Of a stretch of 64,000 bases of DNA, positions 44,747 to 53,845 are shown piece after piece. Below the pieces are notes generated by a model that saw nothing but the letters and a program-made list of their open reading frames with translations, made no database searches and had not been told where the DNA came from. The DNA is from Arthrobacter sp. V1I7 (lineage in GTDB: Bacteria; Actinomycetota; Actinomycetes; Actinomycetales; Micrococcaceae). The stretch covers positions 3,286,001 to 3,350,000 of the forward strand of contig NZ_JAUSYS010000001.1 in the NCBI RefSeq assembly GCF_030817015.1. Reading direction: 5' to 3'. The translations under genes and the position numbers were made by a program. Numbering within the stretch: position 1 is the stretch's first letter; every line of letters starts with the position of its first letter.

Positions 44747-46456
44747 CTAGTCCAACGCGATCGGGCCGAACTCTTCCAGCAGCTCCCCCGGCCCGGGATT
44801 GCCCGGGGCGGTGCGGCCGCCCAGATGGTTGACGACGCCCCACACCGCGTTCAGCCCGGTGGTGACGGCACCTTCGGCCCAGCCGGCCGTGAAGGAGACG
44901 TCGTCGCCGGCCAGGAAGATCCCGCGTTGGTGCTCCGCCAGCTTGTCCTGCTTGAAGTGGGTGAAGAGCCGCTGCTGGTAGCGGTAATGCCCCGGCAGAT
45001 TCGCCTTGAAGGCGCCCATGAAGTTGGGGTCCGCTTCCCAGGAGACCGTGATGGGCTGGCCCACAATGTGGCTCGCGATATCCACGGTCGGATAGATCTG
45101 TTCCAGCGAGTGCAGCATCAGCTCGACCCGCTCGTCGGCATCGAGCGCGAGCCATTTCAGCGCGTCGTCATTCCAGGTGTAGGACAGCAGGATCACCGCC
45201 GGCTGGTCCGGGCCGTTGTCCAGCAGGTAGGTGGCCCGGTTCAAGCGGTCCGTCAGCGTCATGGACATCGCTTCGCGTCCGGTGGCGGGGTCGATGTCCT
45301 TCCAGAACGGCCGGTCCACCATCACGAAGGTCTTGGACGACTGCATGTAGTGCGAGCGCTCGATCGCGGTCCACAGCTCGGCCGGGAACAGCGCTTCCTC
45401 CGTGTGGATGCGGGTGGAGAGCAGCCAGGACTGGCAGGTGGTCACCACGGCCGGGTAGGTGGCCTCGCGACCCCAGCGCTCCCGGATCCGGAGGTCGCCG
45501 TCGGGATCGCGGCTGATCTTGCCCACCGCGCCCCGGGGTGAGCCGGAGTGCAGGGAGGCCAGCGACGTTCCGTCCGGCCAGTGGGCCATGCCCGACGGCG
45601 CGTGCTGCCAGAGTGCCTCGGGCAGCCGTTGGGCTCCCCCGCTGATGAGCCGGTGCCGATCATCCGCATCGGTGTACACCACCCGGAGGATTTCCAGGAT
45701 GGAGTTGGGGAAATCCGTGTCCCAGCCGCCGGTGCCGAAGCCCACCTGGCCGAAGGCCTCACGGTGGGCGAAGCCGGCGTCCTTGAACGATTCGCTCCCG
45801 GCGATGAACCCATAGAAGGTCTGTTCGTCCATGAGGGGCAGCAGATCGTTCCACAGTTCCTTGATCCGGGCGGTGTCCCGGGCGCGGATGGCTTCCTGCA
45901 TCTCAAGGAACTTCGCGCCATCGTTTACGGCCGCCTTCCACGCCTCCGCCACTTCGCGGAAGAACGGCGGCAGGTCCTGGGCGGTTTCGGCGTAGTGCTT
46001 CTGGCCCGCTAGTTCGATCACAGTGCTGGACGTGACGGGTGCGAGCGGGTTGGGGAAGTCCTGCGTGTCCAGGCCGAGGAGGTCCACGTAGTGGTAAAAC
46101 GCCTTGCCGGACACGGGAAAGCGCATGCCGCCCAGGTCCGCCACCACGCCCGGAGCCGCGGGGAAGCTCGCGGTACGGAGGCGGCCGCCGATCTGGTCCG
46201 CTTCGTAAACCACCGGGCGCAGGCCGAGCTTCATCAGTTCGTAGGCCGTGACCAGCCCGGAGAGACCGGCGCCGACCACTGCCACTTCGGTCCCGTACAG
46301 CTCGGCGGGGATCGCCCCCAGGCCGTCGGGGTGCGCCAGGTAGTGGTCGTAGCTGAACGGGAAGTCCGGGTTCAGCATGGTGATCGGCGCCTCGGCGGCG
46401 GCGCCGCGTGCCCGCGCGTCCGGGCCGGGGGCGGGCAGTTCGGTGGCGGTCGTCAT
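44747..46456 (-). CDS. davB: Flavin-dependent L-amino acid 2-monooxygenase (DavB-like)
   Basis: A 569-residue flavin amine oxidase-family protein. The FAD motif VAVVGAGLSGLVTAYELMKL is near residue 55, followed by GGRLRTASF, LGGMRFPVSGKAFYHYVDLL and the C-terminal GIFLAGDDVSFTAGWAEGAV. Length and blocks such as FGQVGFGTGGWDTDFPNS and MQSSKTFVMVDRPFWKD agree closely with lysine 2-monooxygenase DavB of Pseudomonas, which makes 5-aminovaleramide; arginine 2-monooxygenase is a close alternative. A cationic-type permease overlaps its start by four bases and a DavA-like amidohydrolase lies nearby, giving a coherent pathway. Confidence 0.87.
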   Translation of the reverse strand: MTTATELPAPGPDARARGAAAEAPITMLNPDFPFSYDHYLAHPDGLGAIPAELYGTEVAVVGAGLSGLVTAYELMKLGLRPVVYEADQIGGRLRTASFPAAPGVVADLGGMRFPVSGKAFYHYVDLLGLDTQDFPNPLAPVTSSTVIELAGQKHYAETAQDLPPFFREVAEAWKAAVNDGAKFLEMQEAIRARDTARIKELWNDLLPLMDEQTFYGFIAGSESFKDAGFAHREAFGQVGFGTGGWDTDFPNSILEILRVVYTDADDRHRLISGGAQRLPEALWQHAPSGMAHWPDGTSLASLHSGSPRGAVGKISRDPDGDLRIRERWGREATYPAVVTTCQSWLLSTRIHTEEALFPAELWTAIERSHYMQSSKTFVMVDRPFWKDIDPATGREAMSMTLTDRLNRATYLLDNGPDQPAVILLSYTWNDDALKWLALDADERVELMLHSLEQIYPTVDIASHIVGQPITVSWEADPNFMGAFKANLPGHYRYQQRLFTHFKQDKLAEHQRGIFLAGDDVSFTAGWAEGAVTTGLNAVWGVVNHLGGRTAPGNPGPGELLEEFGPIALD

Positions 46457-47997
46457 GAGTGGCTGGCTTTCGTCGGTTCGGGGCTGGACCCAGCTGCGGC
46501 GGCGGCTTCTGCGCCGGATAGTTCACCGTATTCCTCCGAGCTCAGGGCCGCCACCCTCGAGTTCCGGCGACCGTAGCCGAAGTAGGCGGCAACACCCACG
46601 AGCATCCAGATGCCGAACGTCACCCACGTGTCCGCACCGAGGTTGGCCATCAGGTAGGCACACATGAGGGCTCCCAGGATGGGCGTGAGCGGAAACAGCG
46701 GAACGCGGAAGGTGCGCTTGAGTTCCGGCCGTTTGCGGCGCAGATAGATCACGGCGACGTTGACCAGGGCGAAGGCGAAGAGGGTGCCGATGCTGGTGGC
46801 GTCCGCCAGGGCGCCGAGCGGAACCAGCCCGGCGGCGACGGCCACCAGGATGCCCACGATCAGGGTGCCGGCGACCGGGGTGCCGGTCCGCGGCGAGACC
46901 CGGCCGAAGATTTTGGGGATCATTCCGTCCCGGGCCATGGACAGCAGGATCCGGGTCTGGCCGTAGAGGACGGTCAGCACGATGCTGGCGATGGCCAGGA
47001 CGGCACCGATGGCGAAGACCAGGGCAATCCAGGGCTGGCCGGTGGTCTCTTCCAGGATTTTCACGAGGGCGGCTTCGGTGCCGTCGAACCAGCCCCACGG
47101 CCGGGCCCCGATCGCCGCGACGGCGACGAGCACGTAGATGGTGGTGACGATCAGCATCGAGAGCATAATGGCCCTCGGCAGGTCCCGCTTGGGGTTGCGG
47201 GCCTCCTCGCCGGCCGTGGAAGCCGCGTCGAACCCGATGTAGGAGAAGAAAACACTGGAAGCGGCGGCGGAAACACCGGCTGCACCCATGGGCAGGAGCG
47301 GCTCGAAGTTGCCGGCGTTGAAGGCCGTGAACGCCACGGCGCAGAAGAAGACCAGAATCCCGACCTTGATCACCACGATGGCGGTGTTGATCCAGGCGCT
47401 TTCCTTGGCCCCGCGGACCAGCAGGATCATGGCCAGGAGCACAATGACCATCGCGGGGATATTCATCACACCGCCGTCGCCCGGCGGCTGCGAGATGGCG
47501 TCCGGAAGCGCCAAGCCGAAGACGCCCAGGGCCTCGTTGACGTACTGCCCTGCCCCGACGGCGACGGCGGCCACGGAGACGGCGTATTCCAGCACCAGGC
47601 ACCAGCCGCAGATCCAGGCCATGCCTTCGCCCATGGTCGCGTACGTGTAGGAGTAGCTCGAACCGGCTGCAGGGACCAGCCCGGCCATCTCCGCGTAGGA
47701 GACGGCGGAGAGCAGCGCGGCGAATCCGGCGATGGCAAAGGAGATCCAGATCGCCGGGCCGGCCAGCGGCACCGATTCGCCCAGGATCACCAGGATGCCG
47801 GTGCCGAGGGTGGCGCCGACGCTGATCATGGTCAGCTGCAGCACGCCGAAGCTGCGGACCAGCCGGGTGCCGCCGTGGCCGGTTTCGGCTTCGCTGACCA
47901 GCTGTCCGATCGGTTTCCGGCGAAGCAGTTGCGCCGTCAGGCCGGGACGGCTGGCAGCGGCCGGGGGCCGTTCCCCGGTAAGAGTAGGCACAGTCAT
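46453..47997 (-). CDS. APC-superfamily amino acid permease (cationic amino acid type)
   Basis: A 514-residue transporter with about 12-13 transmembrane helices and the APC signature LGTGILVILGESVPLAGPAI in helix 1 and SYSYTYATMGEGMAWICGW in helix 3. FSYIGFDAASTAGEEARNP is typical of the CAT (cationic amino acid) group. The long N-terminal cytoplasmic segment ends GHGGTRLVRSFG. Its stop overlaps the davB-like ATG, so it likely imports lysine or arginine for that enzyme. The PucR regulator is divergent. Confidence 0.9.
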   Translation of the reverse strand: MTVPTLTGERPPAAASRPGLTAQLLRRKPIGQLVSEAETGHGGTRLVRSFGVLQLTMISVGATLGTGILVILGESVPLAGPAIWISFAIAGFAALLSAVSYAEMAGLVPAAGSSYSYTYATMGEGMAWICGWCLVLEYAVSVAAVAVGAGQYVNEALGVFGLALPDAISQPPGDGGVMNIPAMVIVLLAMILLVRGAKESAWINTAIVVIKVGILVFFCAVAFTAFNAGNFEPLLPMGAAGVSAAASSVFFSYIGFDAASTAGEEARNPKRDLPRAIMLSMLIVTTIYVLVAVAAIGARPWGWFDGTEAALVKILEETTGQPWIALVFAIGAVLAIASIVLTVLYGQTRILLSMARDGMIPKIFGRVSPRTGTPVAGTLIVGILVAVAAGLVPLGALADATSIGTLFAFALVNVAVIYLRRKRPELKRTFRVPLFPLTPILGALMCAYLMANLGADTWVTFGIWMLVGVAAYFGYGRRNSRVAALSSEEYGELSGAEAAAAAGSSPEPTKASHS

Positions 47998-48208
47998 CGT
48001 TGACGTCCGTTCGTGAGTAGTGGTTGTTGTGTCCCCGGTTCAGCCTAGGGCTGTGAGCCAGCTCTCAGGGCTGTGCAAAATGACCTATAGTGTTCTGGCA
48101 TGAGATGTATTGCACCACAGCCCCCCGCCCCTTCCCGCTCCGACGGGCCCTCCTCCCGGCCCTCCGCCCCGCGGTCCGCCGGATGGGGCGTGCCGGCCGG
48201 AGACCGCC

Positions 48209-49891
48209 GTGGCTGCTGACGCCGGGGAACGGCTCGGCTTCGTCACCCTGGGGCAGTTCCTCCGGCAGCTGCCGGCTGAACTCACCGTCCTGCACGACGG
48301 CGGCAACGGGGCCGGCCGGCTGCGATGGGTGGAGCCGAGCGAACTCGAGGACCCGACGCCTTACCTGCTCGACGGGGAATTCCTGCTGACCGCAGGCCTG
48401 CCGTTCCTGGGCGAAGGCGGCGGCCCGGAACGGGTTGAGGCCTACGTGGAGCGCCTGGTCGGGGCCGGGGTCGGCGCGTTGGGGTTCGGCCTGGAACCCT
48501 ACTTCGACGCCGTGCCCGACGCCGTCGTCGAGGCCTGCCGGCGGCGCAACCTCACGCTCGTCGCCATCCCCCGGACGGTCCCGTTCGCCGCGATCGGGCT
48601 CGAATTCTCGCAGCTGCTGGAATCCGAGAACGCCACCACCTTCCGGCAGTTGGCCGACGCTAACCGGCAGCTCATGCGCGCCGTGCTGTCGGCCCGGCCC
48701 GAACACGAGCTGCTGGCGGCGCTGGTGCAACGGGTTCCGGTGTGGGCCATCCTCGTCGGGGCGGACGGGCGGATCCGGGCCCGCGGTTCCGCCGGTGCGC
48801 ACGGCTCCGGCGGTGCGCATGGCTCCGGGCCCGCCCCCGGCCGGGAGCCGGCCGCGCTGCAACCGCTGCTGGCAAAGCTGCTGAGCGGCAGCGGCCCCCG
48901 CGTGGAGCTGGACTCTTTCGACGACGCCGGTTCGGCCCTCGTGTTCGGCCACCCCCTGCGCAGCTCCCGCGACGCCAACCTGGGCGCGCTCGTCCTGGGT
49001 ACGGATGCACCGCTGACGCCGGCGCAAAACAGTGTGGTCTCGGCCGCCGTCGGGCTGCTGGAGCTCCTGGTCCGCCAGCGCACGAGCGGCTCGCTGGCCC
49101 CCAGCCAGCTGGCCACGGCCCTGCTCCTGCACCCGGAAAGCCTCAGCACGGGCGGGAGCCAGCACGTCAACGGCCTCAAGGACCTCGTCGCGCAAAGTGT
49201 TTCCTCCGCCCGCTCGGGGCAGCTGCGCGTTGTCCAGGGCATCAATCTGACGGCCGCCGTACGCCGCGCCGGCGAGAGCCCGGTCCGCGAGCTGCTGGAG
49301 TGGCGCAGGATGTTCGACACCAAGCTGGTGGAGATTACCGACTACGGTTTCGCGGCCATCACCAGGTTGAAGGTCGACGACGCCCGGCTGGCCGAGGTTG
49401 AGCGGCTGGGCTGGCGCCTGGTGGTGGGGAGCGCGACCGAATTCACCGGCCTCGCGGAGGCCTACCGGCGGAGCTCCTCGCTCCGCGGCCGGGTGCGGAC
49501 CAGCGGGCGCAGCGTCCGGGTGGACGACGTGACCTGGTCGCTTACGGGGTTGCTGGGCAGCGAGGCCGGGGCCATGCTGGCCGGGCGGCTGCTCGCTCCC
49601 GTCCTCAGCCTGGAGTCCGAGCGACGGGACACCCTGCTCGGGATCCTCCGCGCCTGGCTAAGTGAGAACGGCAGCTGGGATGCCACGGCGAAGGCCACCG
49701 GGCTGCACCGCAACAGCGTGCGCCGCCACATCGGGACGCTCGCGGAGGTGCTGGATCTGGATCTCAACCAGGCCCAGGTGCGCGCCGAACTATGGATTGC
49801 CCTGCAGTACACGGACGCGCTTCCGGGCAGGCCGGCAGGGACCCCGGCCGCTCCGGACTCCGCCGCCGCTCAGACGTTCCAGGAGCGGTAG
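48209..49891 (+). CDS. PucR family transcriptional regulator
   Basis: A 560-residue regulator. The N-terminal PucR domain (residues about 5-120, VTLGQFLRQLPAELTVL) is likely a ligand-binding domain, followed by a middle GAF/GGDEF-like region. The C-terminal helix-turn-helix has WDATAKATGLHRNSVRRHIG, with the family ending LDLNQAQVRAELWIALQY. GTG at 48209 has a GGAG site and keeps a normal N-terminus; the upstream TTG adds a proline-rich stretch of low credibility. It is divergent from the permease/davB operon and presumably controls it. Confidence 0.87.
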   Translation: MAADAGERLGFVTLGQFLRQLPAELTVLHDGGNGAGRLRWVEPSELEDPTPYLLDGEFLLTAGLPFLGEGGGPERVEAYVERLVGAGVGALGFGLEPYFDAVPDAVVEACRRRNLTLVAIPRTVPFAAIGLEFSQLLESENATTFRQLADANRQLMRAVLSARPEHELLAALVQRVPVWAILVGADGRIRARGSAGAHGSGGAHGSGPAPGREPAALQPLLAKLLSGSGPRVELDSFDDAGSALVFGHPLRSSRDANLGALVLGTDAPLTPAQNSVVSAAVGLLELLVRQRTSGSLAPSQLATALLLHPESLSTGGSQHVNGLKDLVAQSVSSARSGQLRVVQGINLTAAVRRAGESPVRELLEWRRMFDTKLVEITDYGFAAITRLKVDDARLAEVERLGWRLVVGSATEFTGLAEAYRRSSSLRGRVRTSGRSVRVDDVTWSLTGLLGSEAGAMLAGRLLAPVLSLESERRDTLLGILRAWLSENGSWDATAKATGLHRNSVRRHIGTLAEVLDLDLNQAQVRAELWIALQYTDALPGRPAGTPAAPDSAAAQTFQER

Positions 49892-50714
49892 ATTTCCGGA
49901 CGGCGGTCCGCCAGATACGCCACGTCGGCTTCCGCGGCTTCCCCGCCTTCCGCGGCTTCCGTGCCTTCGTCGGCTTCCGCGCCTTCGTCGGCAGGCTCCG
50001 GCAGCTCGGCGAACAGCAGTTCCGGGCCGGCCCCGGCTGCCGCCAGCAACGACCCGTCCGGAGCTGCGATCACGCTGCCGCCCAGGAAATCGCAGCCGTC
50101 CTCCGTGCCCGAGTGGTTGGCGTAGGCCACCGTGACCTGGTTCTCCAGTGCCCTCGCCCGGACCAGCAGCTGGGGAACGGCCTCAAACCCCTCGGACAGG
50201 GCGGTCGGGACCAGCACCAGCCGGGCCCCCCGGACGGCGGCGGCGCGGACCGTCTCGGGGAATTCGACGTCGTAGCAGATCACCAGGGAGGTCGGAACTC
50301 CACCGAAGTCAACCACCGTAGGAGCGGCGTCGGCCGGAGAGAATGCCTGCCGCTCCTCTGCCCCGAACAACTGGACTTTTGCATAGCTGAGCAATTCGGT
50401 GCCCCGCGCGTCCACGAGGGTGGCGGTGATCTGCCAGTCCCCGTCCTCGGTCAGTGCCGGAAGGCTGTAGACCAGGGCGATGCCGTGGCGCGGGCGGCGA
50501 TCCCGGCAAGGGCCCGGCGGATGGCCGGAAGCGCGGCGGGGTCCAGCTCCGCGCGGATCCTTCGGGGCGCGTAGCCCACGGGAAACAGTTCCGGGGTCAG
50601 CAGCACGTGGGCGCCGGCTGCGGCCGCCTTCCGGGCGGCCTCCTCCAACGCGGCGCAGTTCGCCTCCACGTCCAGCACGGCGGCGTTCGCCTGCATCAGG
50701 GCCAGCAGCACCAT
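49870..50714 (-). pseudogene. Nitrilase-family amidohydrolase (DavA-like), frameshifted as given
   Basis: Two frames together encode a carbon-nitrogen hydrolase of about 281 residues. The first frame (start 50714) gives ALMQANAAVLDVEANCAALE and LLTPELFPVGYAPR with the catalytic Glu, ending AGIAARA. The second resumes as HGIALVYSLPALTEDGDW and has the catalytic Lys (YAKVQLFGAEER) and Cys (LVICYDVEFPETVRA). One missing C in a CCC run near 50487 explains the break. The C-terminus has an acidic Glu/Ala-rich tail (EADEGTEAAEGGEA). It would hydrolyse the amide made by the davB-like enzyme. It may be a true inactivation or a sequencing error. Confidence 0.82.
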
Positions 50715-50871
50715 TCCACCTCAGCATCTCCAGTCGTCCGCACCGGGCGGCGGACGATCGTCCCCTTCAGCCTAGCCACGCGGCACCCCCGCGCTACCGG
50801 TGCATTTCCACCCGGCGCGGGCCGTTGCGGGGCGGAATGTCCTGCCGATCGGCGGCAGCCCCGACCCGGCC

Positions 50872-50894
50872 TTGCGTTAACTTCTTGACTACAA
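50872..50894 (+). promoter_or_regulatory. ROK operator/promoter, copy 1 (upstream of the regulator)
   Basis: The 23-base block TTGCGTTAA-N3-CTTGACT-ACAA lies 27 bases before the regulator ATG. It includes a TTGACT -35-like hexamer and a CTTG...CAAG dyad. The same block recurs upstream of the sugar transporter, so it is a candidate autoregulated operator. Confidence 0.6.
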
Positions 50895-50920
50895 GCCCCG
50901 GATGCGTCACGCTACATTGC

Positions 50921-52111
50921 ATGCCCTCACCAACGAGCTCAACGAGGAGCCGAACCAAAAACCCCGGGTCGCAATCCGCGCTTCGGCATCTGAACCAGCA
51001 GCGGATTATCGAATGCCTCCTGGCGGGGCCTTCCACCCAGGCCGAACTGGCACGGCAGACCGGTCTGTCCACCGCGACGGTGTCCAACATCGTTCGCATC
51101 ATGCAGGACGCCGGCCTCGCCTCGACCGAGCCGATCACCAGCTCCGGGCGGCGTGCCCTGAACGTCCGGCTCAACAGCAACGGGGCCGTTGCTGTCGGCA
51201 TCGACTTCGGCCGCCGGCACTTGCGGGTGGTCCTTGCGTCGCTCAGCTACCACGTGATCGCGGAGGAGTCCGTGCTGCTGCCGCTGGGCCACCACGCCGA
51301 GGAAGGCATCTCCGCGGCCGTCGCGCTGCTGGACCGGTTGCTGGTGGACGGTGGCGTGGAACGCACCGCCGTCGTCGGGGCCGGCGTCGGCATCCCGGGT
51401 CCCATCGACCGCCGCACCGGCACCGTGGCGCAGGGCGCCATCCTCCCGGAATGGGTGGGCATCAATATCCTGCAGCGGCTCGAAGACGCGCTGGACCTGC
51501 CGGTATTCGTGGACAATGACGCCAACCTGGGCGCCCTGTCCGAGGTGACCTGGGGGCCGCACGGCGGGATCAGCAACCTGATGTTCCTCAAGATCGGATC
51601 GGGCATCGGCGCCGGGCTGATCCTCAACGGCATGCCCTACTACGGCAACGTCGGGATCACCGGCGAAATCGGCCACGCCACGATCCACGAACACGGTCTG
51701 GTCTGCCGCTGCGGAAACCGCGGCTGCCTCGAGACCATCGCTTCCACCACCACCATGATCGAGCTCCTGGGCCGCGGCGAGGACAGGCCGCTGGCTCCCG
51801 ATGACATCGTCCGCAAGGCCCTCGCCCGGGACTCCGCGACCCTGCGCGTGGTAGACGACGCCGGACTCGCCGTCGGCCGTGCCCTGGGCAATGTGGCGAA
51901 CCTGATCAACCCCGAAGTGATCGTGGTGGGCGGTCCGCTGGCGGGCCTCGGACAGCTTCTGCTGGACCCGATCCGGAGAGGCCTGGTCCGCCATGCGGTG
52001 CCCGTGATCGGCGAGACCACCACCCTCACCATGTCCTCGCTGGGCAACCGCGCCGAGGCTCTCGGGGCCACCTCACTGGTCTTCCAACACGCCGGAATCC
52101 GGCGGCATTGA
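50921..52111 (+). CDS. ROK family transcriptional regulator (XylR/NagC-like)
   Basis: A 396-residue repressor with an N-terminal winged helix (IIECLLAGPSTQAELARQTG and STATVSNIVRIMQ) and a sugar-kinase-like ROK domain. The domain shows VGIDFGRRHLRVVLASL, GIPGPIDRRTG, FVDNDANLGALSE and the zinc-binding CRCGNRGCLE. The ATG at 50921 is preferred; the frame upstream is a shadow. It probably represses the adjacent sugar transporter, with the same operator-like block present before both genes. The inducing sugar is unknown. Confidence 0.9.
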   Translation: MPSPTSSTRSRTKNPGSQSALRHLNQQRIIECLLAGPSTQAELARQTGLSTATVSNIVRIMQDAGLASTEPITSSGRRALNVRLNSNGAVAVGIDFGRRHLRVVLASLSYHVIAEESVLLPLGHHAEEGISAAVALLDRLLVDGGVERTAVVGAGVGIPGPIDRRTGTVAQGAILPEWVGINILQRLEDALDLPVFVDNDANLGALSEVTWGPHGGISNLMFLKIGSGIGAGLILNGMPYYGNVGITGEIGHATIHEHGLVCRCGNRGCLETIASTTTMIELLGRGEDRPLAPDDIVRKALARDSATLRVVDDAGLAVGRALGNVANLINPEVIVVGGPLAGLGQLLLDPIRRGLVRHAVPVIGETTTLTMSSLGNRAEALGATSLVFQHAGIRRH

Positions 52112-52130
52112 GCTTTTCGTTACCGGCCCG

Positions 52131-52153
52131 TTGCGTTAAAGACTTGACGACAA
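52131..52153 (+). promoter_or_regulatory. ROK operator/promoter, copy 2 (upstream of the sugar transporter)
   Basis: TTGCGTTAA-N3-CTTGACG-ACAA repeats the block at 50872 with the same length and only four differing positions. It lies about 90 bases before the ATPase start, after the regulator stop. TTGACG could be a -35 box. Confidence 0.6.
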
Positions 52154-52242
52154 TGCCGGTGATCCAGTTTACTTTTGCATCAGACGGCCCTGCGGTTTGC
52201 AGGGGCGGACAACGAAGTCACGCATTGGAGGCGTAAGGGCAG

Positions 52243-53799
52243 ATGACGTCCCTCAACACGCACAGCGATCCGATAATTCTCGAGATGCGCTCCATCACCA
52301 AGGAATTCCCTGGCGTTAAAGCATTGTCCGAGGTGACCCTCCGGGTGAAAGCCGGCGAGATCCACGCCATCTGCGGTGAAAACGGCGCCGGCAAGTCCAC
52401 CCTCATGAAGGTTCTCTCCGGGGTCTACCCCTTCGGCAGCTACACCGGCGACATCGTGTACCAGAACGAGGTCCAGCAGTTCAAGGACATCCGGGCCAGC
52501 GAGCACGCCGGCATCGTGATCATCCACCAGGAACTCGCGCTGATCCCCGAACTGTCCATCATGGAGAACATCTTCCTCGGCAACGAGCCCACCAGGCGCG
52601 GCGTGATCGACTGGGCCGAGGCCCGGACCCGCTCCACCGAACTGCTGGCCAGGGTGGGCCTGCGCGAGGACCCGGACACCCCCATCAAGGAAATCGGCGT
52701 CGGCAAGCAGCAGCTCGTTGAAATCGCGAAGGCGCTGAACAAGTCCGTGAAGCTCCTGATCCTGGACGAGCCCACCGCCGCCCTGAACGAGTCCGATTCC
52801 CAGCACCTGCTGGACCTCATGCTCGGCCTGAAGGGCCGCGGCATCACGTCCATCATCATTTCCCACAAGCTCAACGAGATCGAGCAGATCGCGGATTCCA
52901 TCACCATCATCCGCGACGGCAAGTCGATCGAGACGCTCGACGTCAAGGCCGACGGCGTCGACGAGGACCGCATCATCAAGGGCATGGTGGGCCGGGCCCT
53001 GGAGTCCCGCTTCCCGGACCACGAGCCCAAGATCGGCGAGGTCTTCTTCGAGGTCAAGAACTGGAACGTGGGGCACCCGCAGATCCAGGACCGCCTGGTC
53101 TGCAAGAGCTCGAACTTCTTCGTCCGCCGCGGCGAGATCGTCGGCTTCGCCGGCCTGATGGGTGCCGGGCGCACCGAGCTCGCCCGCTCCGTCTTCGGCC
53201 GTTCCTACGGCCGCTTTATCTCCGGGCAGGTCTACAAGGAGGGCAGGGAGATCCAGCTCAAGAACGTCCGCCAGGCCATCGACTCCGGCCTGGGCTACGT
53301 CACCGAGGACCGCAAGTCCCTCGGGCTGAACCTGCTCGATGACATCAAGGCGACCACGGTCTCCGCCAACCTGCGCAAGATCAGCAAGCACAGCGTCGTG
53401 GACGCCAACCAGGAATTCACCGTCGCTGAGCAGTACCGCAAGTCGCTGCGCACCAAGGCGCCGTCCGTGGAGGAGGGAGTAGCCAAGCTCTCCGGCGGAA
53501 ACCAGCAGAAGGTGGTGCTGGCGAAGTGGATGTTCACCGACCCGGACCTGCTGATCCTGGACGAACCCACCCGCGGGATCGACGTCGGCGCCAAGTACGA
53601 GATCTACGGCATCATCCAGCAGCTCGCCAACCAGGGGAAGGGCGTCATCGTCATCTCCTCCGAATTGCCCGAGCTGCTTGGCCTCTCGGACCGGATCTAC
53701 ACGATCTTCGAGGGCGCCATCACCGGCGTGCTCGACAAAGACGAAGCCAGCCAGGAAAGCCTCATGAAACTCATGACCTCCGCCCGCAAGACCGCCTGA
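52243..53799 (+). CDS. mmsA: Multiple-monosaccharide ABC transporter ATP-binding protein (MmsA/XylG-like)
   Basis: A 518-residue ATPase with two ABC domains. Domain 1 has Walker [10 protein letters not shown], the Q-loop [12 protein letters not shown] and Walker [14 protein letters not shown]. Domain 2 has [16 protein letters not shown], signature [10 protein letters not shown] and Walker [15 protein letters not shown], with closing [14 protein letters not shown] segment ([15 protein letters not shown]). The fusion and spacing match sugar importers of the MmsA/GguA type. It begins the transporter operon and is followed after 46 bases by the permease gene. Confidence 0.93.
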   Translation: MTSLNTHSDPIILEMRSITKEFPGVKALSEVTLRVKAGEIHAICGENGAGKSTLMKVLSGVYPFGSYTGDIVYQNEVQQFKDIRASEHAGIVIIHQELALIPELSIMENIFLGNEPTRRGVIDWAEARTRSTELLARVGLREDPDTPIKEIGVGKQQLVEIAKALNKSVKLLILDEPTAALNESDSQHLLDLMLGLKGRGITSIIISHKLNEIEQIADSITIIRDGKSIETLDVKADGVDEDRIIKGMVGRALESRFPDHEPKIGEVFFEVKNWNVGHPQIQDRLVCKSSNFFVRRGEIVGFAGLMGAGRTELARSVFGRSYGRFISGQVYKEGREIQLKNVRQAIDSGLGYVTEDRKSLGLNLLDDIKATTVSANLRKISKHSVVDANQEFTVAEQYRKSLRTKAPSVEEGVAKLSGGNQQKVVLAKWMFTDPDLLILDEPTRGIDVGAKYEIYGIIQQLANQGKGVIVISSELPELLGLSDRIYTIFEGAITGVLDKDEASQESLMKLMTSARKTA

Positions 53800-53845
53800 C
53801 CCTCTGCGACCATCCAGAACATTCCGGAAAACAAGGACTGAAAAA

